64,000 bases of DNA from Daphnia carinata (taxonomy: Eukaryota > Arthropoda > Branchiopoda > Diplostraca > Daphniidae), in assembly GCF_022539665.2 (NCBI RefSeq), contig NC_081339.1, positions 1,302,001 to 1,366,000 on the forward strand. The letters run 5' to 3'. The notes beneath the pieces are model-generated. The model had not been told where the DNA came from. It made no database searches and saw only the letters and a list, made by a program, of their open reading frames with translations. Of the stretch, positions 33,446-45,969 are shown piece by piece; the first letter of the stretch is position 1; each line of letters begins with the position of its first letter. The position numbers and the translations under genes were made by a program.

Positions 33446-36400
33446 CAAAGTTGAAACTAGCTCACCAAAACGTGAGCTTAGCTCAAGCTCTCTGCTCAGG
33501 GCTTCAAAGTGAGCAGAGCTCTAGCTCAAGCTTATAAAAAAAAAGTTGAGCTTCGCTCAAGCTCATTTTCAGCAATGCTTTTAGCAAAATAAAACTGATG
33601 ACTTCTAGCAAGTGCCAACAGGTTTTTTTTTTTTACTAAATCACTTACAAGCCATTCTTGGTGAGTCTTCGATGGCAAACATTTCCCATTACCAGAAGAA
33701 ACGCTGTTTTGTTTCATGAATACCAGTTTGTCGAAATTGGAATCTGACACACAAGTTCGCTTCGGTACAAAAACGAATCCTGCATTGCTAAAGATGCGCT
33801 TGCAAGCAGCGGAGGATGGTAATGCGCTGTGGAATTACCCTTTTTATACCCAAAAAATTTGTTTATGTTACTAAAAAGGCAACGGGCTAATAGTTAAACG
33901 TACACTTCAAAGTTGGAACTTATTCAGTAAATACTTACACAAAAATTTTCTTAATGGTTGGGAAACGATCTAAGTTCTTCAGTGAGGATTTGATGGATCC
34001 ATATCGATCTTTTGAAAAACGATCTGCCTCGTTTACTTTCGTAGATGCTCTCTTCTTTAGTGCACTTAGAAAGTTTTACTACTTGATCATTGTTGACACG
34101 GCGAACTATCAGCCACACTGTCATTCCTGTAGGAAAAACTAGTTATTCGAAGATGCTAGAGATGAAATGAAACATATTTTAAAATTGACTGTTGTACGTT
34201 GGTAGCTGTTCGTCGTTTAATTTCGTTTTTGAGAAGAGCTTGATGAACTAGCTTGGTTTCTTCGTCTCGGACCCAAGAGAGCTCCAAATTAGGGTCAGAT
34301 AGAGATGCCTATCTCAGATGGTTGTCCCAGAAAAGATGATCAAGCCTTGCACTAATGCTTGTGAATTTTTACGAATTGGCGATTAGACATTTTCCCCACA
34401 TCCGGGATGGCGATGAGGTTCAGTGAGTTGCAGGTGCATCCCTTATGTGGTGGAAGATGAATGTGCTCCTCATTTTTGCACATTTCTTGGTTTGATGCAA
34501 TGTCCAATTTATTAGTGTGGCCTTTGCCTTCTTCTGCTTCATTGGAAACTGCTGAGTTTCCTCTTTCAGATATACATGTTTCTAGAAATTCTTTCGCCAC
34601 ATGGCACTCCATGATCTCTCCGATTTCGATGTGCACAACATCTTCCTCATCTTGCTCATTGAATAGGTCTTCATAGCAAGCTTCCCTTACAGATTCTTTT
34701 TTTGCTTCTTGGAACATTCTAACCACTCTAAAAAAATTTCAATGCTTGTCTGAAATGGTTAAATTTACTTTTTTGAAAATGTTGAACTTGGCGTGAATGT
34801 TTGAAATCGCTTACGCTAGAACGCCGTAAGTATGCGATCCGAATATTCCACGGACACCTAGACAAACGCTTTGGCGAGTAATATCCCCCTCTTCAAGCCA
34901 ATGAACTGTCATTCCTAAGAAACTTCGGCATTGGGACGTCCAACAGTCAGTTGTTGTTGATACATAATTGGTTTTCAAAAGTTCAGAAAAAAAAATTTCT
35001 TAGTTTTTTCATACTACTTATTCAGTAGTTGAACCATAAAGGGGCGAATTCTAATTACCAGTGGGCAAATCAAGCCTTCAATAAGCTGTTTAAATCCCTT
35101 CTTGTCAACTTCGCTAAAAGAAAGTAAATCGACGACGATGTGGTTCTAATCAAGGTTTAAATTTAACAGAAACTTATTTGTATCAATTTAGCATAATTGC
35201 AAGACTGAAGATTCACCAAAATTGCATTATCTAATTCATCCTGAATTCTTATCTGTGGGAATTTTGATGTGCCATGTGTTAAGCGTGCAACTATATTAGG
35301 TTGCTTTAAGTTTGACTTCCCTTTGTTAGTACCTTTGCTGTTTTTTTCTTTTTCGACCCAAAGAGAATTGAATTCTCGAAAAAATTTAGGGTGCTTTAGC
35401 TGTAACGAAAACAAACAAATAAAACAATTTAATGCTAAAATCAAAAATCATGGTTACAATCCACAAGCACACGCTTAAACGAAATAAAGTAATTGGAAAG
35501 CTAATGTACCTTGACGTATCTTCTAGCATTGTACACAGAATTAGTTGTAATGCTAAGTAATTCAATTTGCCCTTGCTGTGGTAGAGAGTTGTGAACTGTC
35601 GGCACTTCAAACATTTAACCCGAAACCCTCTTTCCCATTTTGTTTTTATACCGATAACTGGAAGAATTTAGTTGGACGCTCAATAACACCTTTGCTCATC
35701 CGTGAATTTTCTGTAGAAGTATTGACCAGTACTGCATCAGTATTGTTTCTGCCCTCGTTGTTGAATGAAAGAGAATGTTAAGAATTACCAAATCACCCTA
35801 ATCAGGTTTAGTAATACGTAGCGAGTAGCAATGGAAACAAAATACTGATGGTAGTCAGGCATGGTGATCAATCAATTAATTTTCTTTACCTTTCACTGTC
35901 AGAATCAGGATTGCTATCCAAGTTAACAGTTTCACAGTCAACTGGATTTGATTGATCACCCGTAATTCAATGCCTTATCGATGATTTTGTTTGAAGAGAG
36001 AGGGTTCCTAAAACTGAAGCAATTGTGCTTTTTCCGGTGACATCCCCAGGTTTTTTAAATCTTAATATAGCTAATAAGAATTTGCTAAGTCTTAATTCAG
36101 TACACAAAAGACAATATAGAAATTTACGTTTACGTTTACGTTTTAGTTATAGTTAAACTGCACTAATTGTTAAAGAAATTTGCAATTACCAATCAACAAT
36201 CAAGCTCAAGCCAGCCTGCCTTTCAGTTTTAACTTAAGCATTAAACCTCGTTTGACACGTATAATTTTTGCAAAAACTTTATTTGTAGGACTTTAAATTA
36301 ATTTCTAACCGTAAACATCTTTTAGCAACTCTTTTGCGTCCTACGTGTAAATAAAGGCAAATAAAGAGCAAAATATTTTTAGGAAACAAGAGTTTGTGTG

Positions 36401-36657
36401 GAAAATCTGAGCTTGTTTCAGGTTGTAATACGCGGGAATATAAATCATATTAAAGAAGGTCCTGAGAATTTGTAGAATTAAAAGGATCTCTTAAATTGTG
36501 ATTTATCAATGGCGCTCGGAGAGCTTTTCGTTCATTGGGCAAATGCTCAAGCTCAAGCTCTAATATTTTAAAAGATCGTGCTCAAGCTCAAAGCTCACCA
36601 AATGAGTGAGCGCGCTCACGAAAAGCTCAAGCTCCCGTAAAGTTCGTTTCAACTCTG
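33446..36657 (-). mobile_element. hAT element 2 with recognisable ends, 3.2 kb
   Basis: Related inverted ends CAAAGTTGAAAC (left) and CAGAGTTGAAAC (right, inverted) enclose a minus-strand hAT transposase gene. Each end is followed inward by clustered AGCTC/GAGCT words (33465-33575 and 36535-36640). The flanking 8-mers aacgcgac and gaaccgac agree at only five positions, so the target duplication is decayed or the ends are not exact. The length is typical of an autonomous hAT. Confidence 0.8.
33620..35650 (-). pseudogene. hAT transposase gene of element 2, decayed, with introns
   Basis: On the minus strand a BED-type finger region (WERGFRVKCLKC, then YHSKG) lies at about 35650-35530. The catalytic region STTTDCWTSQCRSFLGMTVH with a following GIFGSHTYGVLA lies at about 34985-34823, ending at a possible donor near 34816. 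The frame 34726-34352 ends in HKGCTCNSLNLIA, the hAT CxxH-type motif. The C-terminal dimerisation domain (LPSSAACKRIFSNAGFVFVP, then SDSNFDKLVFMKQN) lies at about 33815-33700. The pieces are separated by intron-like AT-rich gaps and by stops. The enzyme would cut and paste the element by a DDE reaction; the present copy looks inactive. Confidence 0.85.
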
Positions 36658-37540
36658 GAACCGACTCTATTCCAAGATTTTGTGAAACCGTTTTCGTATT
36701 GCAACACTGGAATAATTTTCTTAAAGCTGGAACACTGTAACATTTTCTCTTGATTTAAGATTTAAGTTAGAAGGGCAAGCCACAAAAGTGATTAAGTAAC
36801 AAAACATTTGCTTTCCCTAACCTAAATTGATTACTTGAAAGGTAAGACACGTATCGCTATAAAAGATTAGCAGAACGGAAAACTACTGCATAACAGTAAG
36901 TATGCGCCAAATCATGTTTCCTCTTCATCTATTTTTGTAGCAGAAAGGCAAGAGAGGGATTGATATACCGAAATTGTGGAACGCAGCCAGTAGTTCCGAA
37001 AAGAATGTCACAGTCCAATAGACTTGTGCTCAAAGATTTCAGTAAACGGTTTCCATAATTGGAAAATCATTAATTGTTTGCTGTTTTTAAAAACGCAAAC
37101 GCATATGGCTTCTTTAGTTTTCGAAACACATAAATCTACGTTTTGGCGACACCGGCATTGCATTCCAGCAACGTAAGATAACATTTTCATTTTCAGTTTG
37201 TGAACTGCTGGTCTTATCAGTTTAAAATAATGTTCTGCACTATATATACTAAACTTAAATTACCATTATTTCCTATGGCTTACATCCATGATCTGCTATG
37301 GAGAAGATGGTGAGGTTATATGTTTTATGGTTTTTATGGTGAGTATGTTGGCTCATGTGCAGAAAGGTTGCACTCGAACAAATCGATGACAATACTGAAA
37401 AACCTGAAACCAAATGGTAAATGCATGCGAATTTTTGGACATGGCAGTACGTTGCAATAGCAAACTAATAACTTTAAACGTTACTTATTTAGAACTATTC
37501 CTGAGTTGCCATGGCAACTCTGCCGGTTTGCGTTCGCTCC
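36658..37540. other. No recognised gene
   Basis: AT-rich DNA with no frame above 60 codons that shows a known motif. Phrases such as ttggaacgcag recur on both sides of hAT element 2 and suggest it landed in an older repeat. Confidence 0.35.
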
Positions 37541-38190
37541 CTAATTTTTGACGTTTCTATCATCAAGTATCTTGAACGTTCAGTTGACATTGAAATCAAA
37601 AGGGCTAATCGAAGTAAAATTGTTGGTGAGGCTTATCTCGACGTCGACGCCCCAGAAAATACTGTTAGTGCTCCCTCTCCATATCGTTCTTCCGCCTCTA
37701 ATTCTACCGGTCGTCTTAACATTACGGCGCTTATAAGTAACCGGTTCCGATTGCAGAAATTTCACCCGTAATTAGAGTAAGGTAAAAAAAGTTACGCATG
37801 AGACCGGAATCAGCAACTACACAAACGATCTCGTCAAGAGGGCCGATGCCGATTATGAGCAGTGAATGTATTATCACCATCGCTATTACGCTAAATTGGA
37901 TATTACCAACGACACTTGGCTGGAAAATTTTTGCCGCGATTCACCCACTACATTGGATGGGCCCACCAATGCGTTGCGTTAGTCCCGTAAGGAGAATGTG
38001 TCTCGGGCCGCTGTGCCTCTCCCTTTCTTTCGGAGATCCCCCTTTCGACTCTGACGAGAGAACGCCGTGCTGCCCTGCCTGAGATGAATGAACGAAGTCG
38101 TTGGCCATAACGACCTAGCACGTTAACTTCGAGAGGATGCGCGTCGAGGCCAGACGAACAGCTAAAAGGTGCACGGCTTTCTATGAGTAA
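37541..38190 (+). pseudogene. Unrecognised exon-like pseudogene fragment
   Basis: Frame 37791-38057 reads THETGISNYTNDLVKRADAD, then YYHHRYYAKLDI and SRAAVPLPFFRRSPFRL, interrupted by two stops (TGA near 37857, TAG near 37980), and continues after a shift with RERRAALPEMNE. The higher GC content, charged helix-like composition and absence of retroelement motifs suggest a decayed copy of a host gene, perhaps processed. Upstream frames (37541-37770) are Ser-rich and may belong to it. I cannot name the family. Confidence 0.45.
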
Positions 38191-39704
38191 ACAGGTATTA
38201 AGGAAGTCTCCCGTACGAAAAATATTAAACGATAGAAAATAACGAGCGATCGCCGTGAAGGCCGTTTATTTAAAGTTTAAGGAATACTAGTTACAAAATT
38301 GCTAAGGTATAAAGGTATAAAAACTGTGGCATAGAGTTGGGTGAGTGTTAAAGAACTATTCTGAGCCAAAACTTAACAAATTTTAGTAATGTTACTGCAC
38401 CAATTGTAACTGACATGAAAAAAACTGACGATTCGGATGCGTGGCCATCTTTTATGCTTATGTGAGATGGGGGTTTATTGCGTTCTGGAGGTCTCAGCCA
38501 ATGCCTAGGTTAATTGCATGATAACCTTCTAGTGCCATTTTAGCTATCATGCATTGGCCGTAGCACTCGGGGGTTGTCTACAAGGTAAATTGGAAGGACT
38601 GACGTGTACTGTGCGTGACATCACCATCTCTCAGACTGCAATCCTCCCGATAGCAATTAAATTTAGCTCGGTATCGAAGAATCTATGTTGTTGGATAACT
38701 GATAGCTGATTGATAATTGATTTCGAAAATGTTCGTCACATAGGCGGGTAGGTCAAAACGCTTTGAGGGAACAACTACATATTACCAAAAGAAATATTGA
38801 ACTAAAACGTACGCTTTCTAGGTTTCGGAAAGGATATTGCAAACACTAGATCATCTTATTCGATCACAAAGAAAATGTTTTCTTTGTTTTGAATTAAATA
38901 ATAAGGAAACCTGGAAAGACCAAGAGAAAGGAAGAAAAACAAAATTTGCGACACGTGAAAAATCTTTTACAGCTGTTTTCAACTTCCACTCCATGTCTAT
39001 TTAGGCGACTTTCGAGTCCATTTACTCGCTTAGTCCGACTTGACAGTGTGGTTTTATTTGTCGCCTGAGGAAAAATAAATCTATTGCCAGGCTTAAGCAG
39101 TGTGACTAGCGGCAATAAATTCAAAAGGTTACCGTACGTCCATAATTGTTCCAGCACTCTTTCTTCCTTTTTCTTCTTCCTCTAATATCCACAAATCTTC
39201 CTCCATAAGGTTAACCAGACTTTGTGTTGTGGTCTTGCTATATCACTGAGGCCTTTATTTCCATTTTTTAGTTTTTTGTTCTACCGTTTCCATTTCCCTC
39301 GTTTCAGATAGTTGTGGAATCAGATCTGCGTTTTCCAGTTCGGAAAGCGCCGGTTATGTACGGTTGTTCAACGAATGCTTAATGTTCTTTTCGAAATATG
39401 TTTGAAAATCGAATCATCGTAACATGCTATGCAGGTTGCTGGTATTTAACACACCGTAAGATTCACGTGTTTGTTTTTCTCTGCTACTCGGGCAAGTTAT
39501 GGTAATTATGATTTCTCGCGCTGTAAGTTAACATATCTTCGATGTCCTACGTACATCGTCTGTTGTCCGGTTAACAGAGATAGTTTTGTCAAGCACTGTA
39601 AGCGGCTTCATTTCTTATCTTTTAAAAACAAAGCAGTTGCACAACTTTGTTCTTTGTGCCTTTTGTTATTGCTCGGCTGATTGGGCGAATTGATCTGGTA
39701 GACA
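38191..39704. other. No recognised gene; probable 3' end of the errantivirus-like relic
   Basis: A minus-strand frame of 87 codons at 39157-38894 and weak, frame-broken Env-like reading from 39704 down to about 39400 may be the end of the Env gene of the neighbouring relic. No LTR was recognised. Confidence 0.35.
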
Positions 39705-40700
39705 TCATGCAGCGATGTGCCTGGTTTGTTGATAGTTCGACAAACGCCTGTCTATTGCCACGGTTAGGAACGAAGGTAACGAGTGAAATTGTGCCCTTTG
39801 GGTGGCATTTATCACTGGTTCTGGCATACTGATTACTTCGTATAGAGCGAATTCAATAGAAAATTCATATACGGCCAAGTGGATAAAAATTCTCATGTTG
39901 CGTTCATCTGCTGGCACAGCTACATTTGCAATTTTATAGATTTGCCAGTCGTCTCCTGCTTGAATTGATGGACTCGATGACTCCATCCTCCTGGAAGCAA
40001 AATTGGATTAACATTTTTCAAACTGCTTGCATTTGGATTGGTGGAAACAGAATTGCGGGTAGTCTTTCCATTGCCATTGTTGGTAAGCCGACGGTGAAAT
40101 TTCCATTCGATTGATTCAGCCATGCTAATGCGGTTTTAATTTTTCGAAGGTTGTTTTCAATGGATACTCTTGCTATTTCATACTTTTTGATTTCTTGATT
40201 AATTCCCTCAATTTTGTGATCTGCTTTCCATGCGTCACGTTGCAATTTTTCAAAAGCATTTTGCAGCTCTTCAGCGGCGTTGAATGTTGCTTTTGTTTCC
40301 CAAAGCATTTCGTTAATCACAGAGGCGTTTATCACTAACTTGTGGACGACGAAAGTAGTTTCTGTCGATAATTTTTCAACAAGATGGTTTATGTGTTCCA
40401 GATCTTCTTGAATGGATACTCCGAAAAACCAACTGAGGACTTTTCCGCCTTCTTCTACTAGGCCTCTTTTCTTTCTGGCTGCACCTAAATTTGTGGCTTG
40501 TTTTAATTTCCCAAGTCGTTCTTGACTCTTTTTTAGTTTCTCGATTCCGCTTGTGCTTTTTGTTCGACTTCTTCTTTTATCGGATTTTTAATTCGTCGTT
40601 TGGCCCAGTCATATCAGAAGTTCATGGTGTTAACTTTTTGATCGCGGCAATCCCATTCCACTTGATGGGCGCGTTGCAGTCTTTCTCTGCTGTCATTTTC
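39705..40700 (-). pseudogene. env: Baculovirus-F-like Env of the Gypsy relic
   Basis: Reading the minus strand from 40700 to 39705 across frame breaks shows an Arg/Lys-rich cleavage-type site (RKKR) near 40465-40475. A Gly/hydrophobic segment follows directly, then a long coiled-coil region open at 40335-40018 with heptad-like spacing. These are the marks of errantivirus Env and baculovirus F proteins, which fuse membranes after protease cleavage. Below 40018 the frame shifts at least twice. The transmembrane end was not located. It is unrelated in sequence to the Env of copies A and B. Confidence 0.75.
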
Positions 40701-40839
40701 AACGCTTAAGGCTACCAATATGTGGGTTAGAGCCACCAGTGTCTCTGTTATCACGTTTACGAATAACGGGATAACGTGTCCACATAGGTCTTCTGTTACG
40801 CTGTATAATTCTTAGTAAAAATTAATGCAACTGTAGACT

Positions 40840-42549
40840 TCAACGAGCCTTTTGGAGACGTCCTGTCAAATCCCTATTGCATAACAACCAATAAAGAACG
40901 TTATACTCGATTACTACCACGGTCTCCATTCCCCAAATGTAGCTTGTAATTTTCTTCTTCACTGCCCAGACGAACGGAAGGCATTTCTCTTCTATGGTAG
41001 AATAATTGTTTTTACTTTTTGCCAAGAAGCGGCTAGCGTAGGCAATGAGCCTTTCAGCGCGCCGGATCTGTTGTAACAGCACTGTTTCAAGAAGTAGACA
41101 CATGCGTCAGGATGGATTTCGAAGGGCTTGGAGAAATTAGGATACGCTAACGTAGCAGCCCTAATCAGTGCTTGTTTCAACGATTTAAAGCTTCCTTCCT
41201 GGGGTTCTTCCCACACGAAGCATCCCCCCTTTCTGAACATGTCCGCAGTAGCTTAGCAACGTGTGCAAAATGCACAATAACCGCCTCTAATAGGATTATA
41301 GTCCTATGAAAATTCGAAAACATTTCAATCTTTCGGTGAGTTTATGCAATGAACACGGTGACGAAAACTTGTGTTTTGCTTTCAGCTTTTCAGGGTGAGG
41401 GCAAATGCATTCTTCGCTATTTACGTGTCCTAAAGCTTTCACTTCTCGGGCCGCAAATTGATTCATCAACAACTTTGTTTTTAAACATTCTTCGTGCAAT
41501 GCACATTCCACTTGTCGAATGCGTACTAGATGTTCACTTGCACTTCCACCATACATGATAATGTTGTCCAAGTAGACAAGGCATATTGTCCATATTACAC
41601 TCGGCAACATTAAATCCCTCGTTCGTTGAAAGGTTCCTGGGACGGATGCCCATCCTAATGGCAATACCAAAAAATTGGTAAAGACTGTGATAAAGACACA
41701 TCTCAAAAAGTGCCGCAAATCAACAGGACCGACTGATAACCATCAGATGCCAACCTTTGTGCGCTCGCCGCCGCTAACTTTGTTACTAGGGCAGTTCTTA
41801 GCAGTTATAATGAATACTCCAACTCCACGCTGTCATCACGTGATAAACCGGTAGTCGTCACCTCGTTGCCACTCCATCATCACGTGATTACTCCTAGAAA
41901 GTTACCCCTTCACGTCCAGGATGACATTGTCTTACATCTATAAAAGACGAGACTCGCAAGTGTCCCATCAAGGAGTTTTATACCGTCAGCATATGTGTAA
42001 CATCAGGGTAGTAGATAAATACACCTCTTCGTAATAAATTCATGTATTGAGTAGTTAGTCGTAGTATATGAACATTACAAGGCCATTGTTGTCGTGATTG
42101 CAGCTTTGGTCTTGTGCTCCTCTTGCCTTGATACTTGTCAGTACCCGCTCTCTAGATCTAAACGTGGAGAAAAGGCTGATTTTCTTCAGTCCTTGGTAAT
42201 GGGTACACATCTTTCACCAAGACAGTATTGAGGCGGCAGTAGTCGAAACGAGATCTTCAACTGCTGTCTTTTTTCTTCACGATAACTATGAGCGAGGCCC
42301 AAGGGCAGTTAGATGGTTCAATTACTCGTTTCCCTAGCATTTCTTCAAGTTGTTTTTGTATGATGGCTGTTTCTTTACATGCACTCTTGTAAGGACTTGA
42401 TTTACTAATGGCGAAATACTGGTATTGATTTCGTGTTCGGGCACCTTACCTATTCCAAGTTCGGTGTCCTTCACGGCGAAAAAGGCGCTGAATTTCTCTA
42501 GGAAATCTACCAATTTTTCGACCTCCTGATATGGTAGATTCTCTACCAT
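40840..42549 (-). pseudogene. pol: Gypsy RT and RNase H of the relic, broken
   Basis: The RT start (42549-42334) reads FSAFFAVKDTELGIGKVPEH, then a broken region with VYPLPRTEE near 42215. The palm resumes at 41718-41296 with LPLGWASVPGTFQR and CLVYLDNIIMYGG, where the usual YLDD reads YLDN, a change in a catalytic Asp. RNase H follows at 41240-40840 (AYPNFSKPFEIHPDA, then SRFLAKSKNNYSTIEEKCLPFVWAVKK). The gap 41722-42086 is an inserted sequence. Confidence 0.8.
41722..42086 (+). repeat. Probable solo LTR inserted in the Gypsy RT
   Basis: The segment starts TGATAACCATC and ends ACATTACA on the + strand, contains a TATA-like tctataaaag near 41937 and aataaattc near 42032, and interrupts the RT reading. 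The short flanks do not show a clear target duplication, so the exact edges are uncertain. A catcacgtgat word occurs twice within it (near 41830 and 41877). Confidence 0.5.
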
Positions 42550-42729
42550 TTTATCTTTAATACTTACCGTGGAATCAATGCTGTTTTCTGTGGGGAAAAC
42601 AGTGGAATTTTTTTTCCCTCTAGTACCAGGATGGCTTCACTTTCTGTGAAGCTTGCCTCTTGCTTCTCTCTCTGTTCCCGTTCCTCCACAGCTACTACCG
42701 GCAAATTTATTGGTTCCATTTACCTAAGT

Positions 42730-43310
42730 ACTGTCCCTTTTCGGAGGTAAGTATGATGGTTGGTCAAATCCTTCAGCACTTGCCCAAGCGGTTGCATGGT
42801 TGACACTAGAGCTTTACCAGAGCCTACACGTTTTAAGCGAGCTAAATGTTCTGATGGTTCTATCATTCCAATGCCTTCTTGCAAGGTGACAGGTTCAATC
42901 TCCACTGAGACCATAATCCTCGGTGGCAACATTCTTCCCGCTTTCGTGATAAATTTTTGTGTTAACAACCACTTTCCCTTCTTCGACGATTTTGATGAAC
43001 AATCAAATTTAATCCATTATCATTGTAGTTTATTTCTAACCGATTAAATTAATTGAAGAAGTCCTTTTCTAGCAACAACTCAAAGTCCTTCATACCGAGC
43101 ACAATCACTTTTCATTTAGCTTTCATGTCTTAATCCTGCAACTCCAGCTCGAAGGGTGCCATCCTGCGAGCTTTTTATCCACTGGCTGTTAAAGAGGGTA
43201 CCTTACAGGAAACCTATTTCGCTTGTAGCTTCTCCTGCAGACTAGGTGAGGCTACCGACAGTACTGCTCCAGTGTCGATAACAGCTTTAAGTTCCATTCT
43301 ATGGCAAACG
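42730..43310 (-). pseudogene. pol: Gypsy protease region of the relic
   Basis: Minus-strand reading near 43298-43235 gives AVIDTGAVLSVASPSLQ, the Asp-Thr-Gly active site of a retroviral-type aspartic protease. The frame at 42968-42720 (GRMLPPRIMVSVEIEPVTLQ) fits the spacer between protease and RT. Stops interrupt it between the two. Confidence 0.7.
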
Positions 43311-43458
43311 ACGTCTTCGGTAATAAGGTGTGCCGGTTGAATGTCAAGGATGGTAGGCTCTTTGCCATCCTCTTAGTCTATGGACACTATTCTGACCGTC
43401 ATTCACTAGTCTCTTTCTTCATTTTGCGTGGCACTCTTTTGTCTCTTTTGTCTTTCCT

Positions 43459-44426
43459 TCAATCATGTCTCTTGGGAAGGTCCTGCCTTTTATTTCCTTG
43501 TTTTAGTACCGTTTGACAAACGCAGACAATGTGACCTACCCTTCCGCAACGGCGGCAAATTGGTTTTCCATCGATTGTTAGTGTTGGCTTAGGCTTATTT
43601 CCAGCCCAAGGTTTGGTGGGTTTGGAACATCGTCTCATTTCTGCTATTTCCGCCTTCAACTCCAATACTGAGTCCCGGAGATCATCTCTTCGTTCTGGTT
43701 TGGGTGGCGGTTTTCTCCGATCAGGGACTAGTAAACTCCTTACTCAGTCTGGTTAGGTGACAACTTCGAAGCTTTGGTGTGAAGTTTTAGTACTGCCAAA
43801 AATTCTTGTCGTCGGAGGATTGACGATCCACATGTTTTCTACTAATGTAAGTTTTATGCCCTTGAAGAGGTATTGCACTTTTACCTCTTCGGACATTCTT
43901 GGATCTGCTTCCCGACACAAACCGATCACATCATAGAAGTAATCTTCTTCTGATTCATTGATTCCTTGTTTGCGCTGATCCGTAATTTTGCTTCCTGATA
44001 GTGGATGTAGTGCTACAGCTAAAATTTTTCAAGGAATCTCGTCCGCAATCACATCAATGCGGGAGCGGCTTAGACCTCCGGGCCGTGGCAACTGCTGTTG
44101 TATCTACCCATTGGGTAAATTCTGCAACAGAAACCATTTGCAAGCAGCTCCTTCCGAAGTTTTTTCTTTTTTTTTTCGTTCCCCACCATTTATGTGCTGC
44201 ATCACTCTCGTAGCGCTCAAGCCAATCCGTAGCGTCCTCAAATTTTTTCCCTTAATTTTCTTCCAATTGATTAAGGAGGCTTTCTGTGTTTCAATTTTGG
44301 AATAAGCTACCGTTGAACCATTGCTTCGGGGGGTTGTTCTCGTTTAACTTCAAAATTTCACCTCCGATTCAGCAATCGACGGTTTTCGGACTTTTTGAGC
44401 TCGCGAACTTCAAACGTCTTGCTCAT
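43459..44426 (-). pseudogene. gag: Gypsy gag of the relic with zinc knuckle
   Basis: A start ATG at 44426-44424 begins MSKTFEVREL. After stops the phrase ATDWLERYESDAAHKWWG near 44240-44180 matches the gag core of this Gypsy group. The frame 43665-43459 ends with a knuckle CRRCGRVGHIVCVC (Cys-x2-Cys-x4-His-x4-Cys). The product would be the capsid and nucleocapsid; it is not translatable as a whole. Confidence 0.7.
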
Positions 44427-44964
44427 CGCTTATTCCCTCCTCTCAGGGCAATGCAGCTTCTGCCGCATGCGTGGCGTAGTGGAAACCCGAATACGCATAG
44501 TGGAATCTAGCTAGTCAAAGTATAACCTAACAATTTTAGTTCTAACTCGTAGTTTAATATGATAGCAAGTAGGTGGCGTGTATTCTTGTAAAAATAGTCC
44601 AAGATCTATATTACAATGAAAATATCCTAATATTGTACGCATGAAATTTATTAGCTTTTAAACTTTCAGCCAATGAAATGGTTCTTCGTGACACATATAT
44701 TAACAACATACAAATGATCATCATCTTTTACCTATAAAAGTATTACTTGCTAGTCATTTATTTATAGCTAATTAAAAAGCTTTCCTTGGCACGTATGCAA
44801 ACAACATGTTATATATCACCATTTTATACGCATGCTATTTTCTTGTTAAAATCCTTTGCTTTCATGAAATACATTAACGTTAACTACTTTATCATCATTA
44901 TATTCTTTTCATTACTTCAAAACATGTCAGGCAGCATTCGTATGATTATGCGTCTATAAAAGAA
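44427..44964. other. No recognised gene
   Basis: AT-rich sequence between two Gypsy elements reading away from each other. It should hold leader or LTR sequence of both, but I see no matching pairs. Confidence 0.35.
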
Positions 44965-45790
44965 GTGTTACTCGATCACTTCCATGGGGACGAAAACGTC
45001 GATGTCTATATTAAGAAATTCGATAAGGCTAAACGTAAACAGGGCGGAAAAATTGTCGACTATGCGCACCGCCTCCACGAGATTTTTAAGAGAGCGGTTA
45101 TTAGATTAGGTTATGCAGAAAAACCATTCACAATCATCCTTATGCAAAAATTCGTCGTGGGATTGGATTCCAAATTGCAGTCCAAAGTAAGTTATAAGGA
45201 TTTTCGCGACTTTAACGAGCTTGTTTCATCAACGCGTGTTTACGCTGTTCGTTTGGAAGCTTTGGAGACGGATCGGGAAAAATATGAATTTGTTAGGCCG
45301 ATCGATGGGTCTCGTGACCCAAAAAAAATTCGGATTTATCGGAACTCAAGCAAATGTTAATATATAATAATATAATATAATGTCGTTGCTAATATTAGCC
45401 AGGGAAATAAAAACACGGAGAGCCCAAAAACGGACAGAGATGACATTAGGGATGTTCTTCATGTACTCACGCACGCAGTTAAACAGCTCCAAAGGACAAG
45501 AAAGATTATTCTTCTTCTCCAACAGGCAACCCTTACAGGAAACAAGTTTCGTTCCAAACCAATAGCGACAACCAACACAGAAATTGGAGACCTCCTCCTC
45601 ATCGGCCAAATACTAACACAAAATCTTACCGACATGCGGGATTCTCCAATAGGCCTACACAATCCACACCCTCGTTTTCGAGACCTGCTAATGATTCAAG
45701 AAATAGGCCTACTCAAACTGGAATAAGTTGCAATTTCTGCGGTTTTCGTGGGCATACATAATCGGATTGCCGTAATTTTCGACGTCATAA
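44965..45790 (+). pseudogene. gag: Gag of Gypsy element 3
   Basis: The frame 44965-45360 reads the retrotransposon-gag core (VLLDHFHGDE at its start, then YAHRLHEIFKRAV and MQKFVVGLDSKLQSKV). After a break, a knuckle CNFCGFRGHT lies at about 45731-45760 with a stop (TAA) before the last Cys. The N-terminal half of Gag was not identified upstream. The spacer 45360-45720 is read in other frames with Thr/Pro/Ser-rich composition. Confidence 0.75.
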
Positions 45791-45969
45791 TTTGGAACAA
45801 GCACAGCCTCTTTTTGTTTTGGTAATTCTTGTCGGGATATCGGACACAAATCGAATAACTGTCCCACGTTCAGCAGCTCCAATAGGCCAAATATTCCAGG
45901 TCACCCTTAGCGTCAGGGAAACCAATAAATATCAACTATAACTTCGGGTCAGTTGATAGGGAGCCTCAG

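Larger units (their letters stand above)
39705..44426 (-). mobile_element. Errantivirus-like Gypsy relic with F-type Env
   Basis: Minus-strand order is gag with a zinc knuckle, protease, RT, RNase H, then env directly, so the integrase has been deleted. A solo-LTR-like sequence is inserted in RT. Gypsy-type RT motifs and a baculovirus F-like Env identify the group. No LTRs were found. Confidence 0.8.

Noticed and set aside
33438-36665. Exact 8-bp target duplication for hAT element 2
   Set aside because: The flanking 8-mers agree at only five of eight positions.
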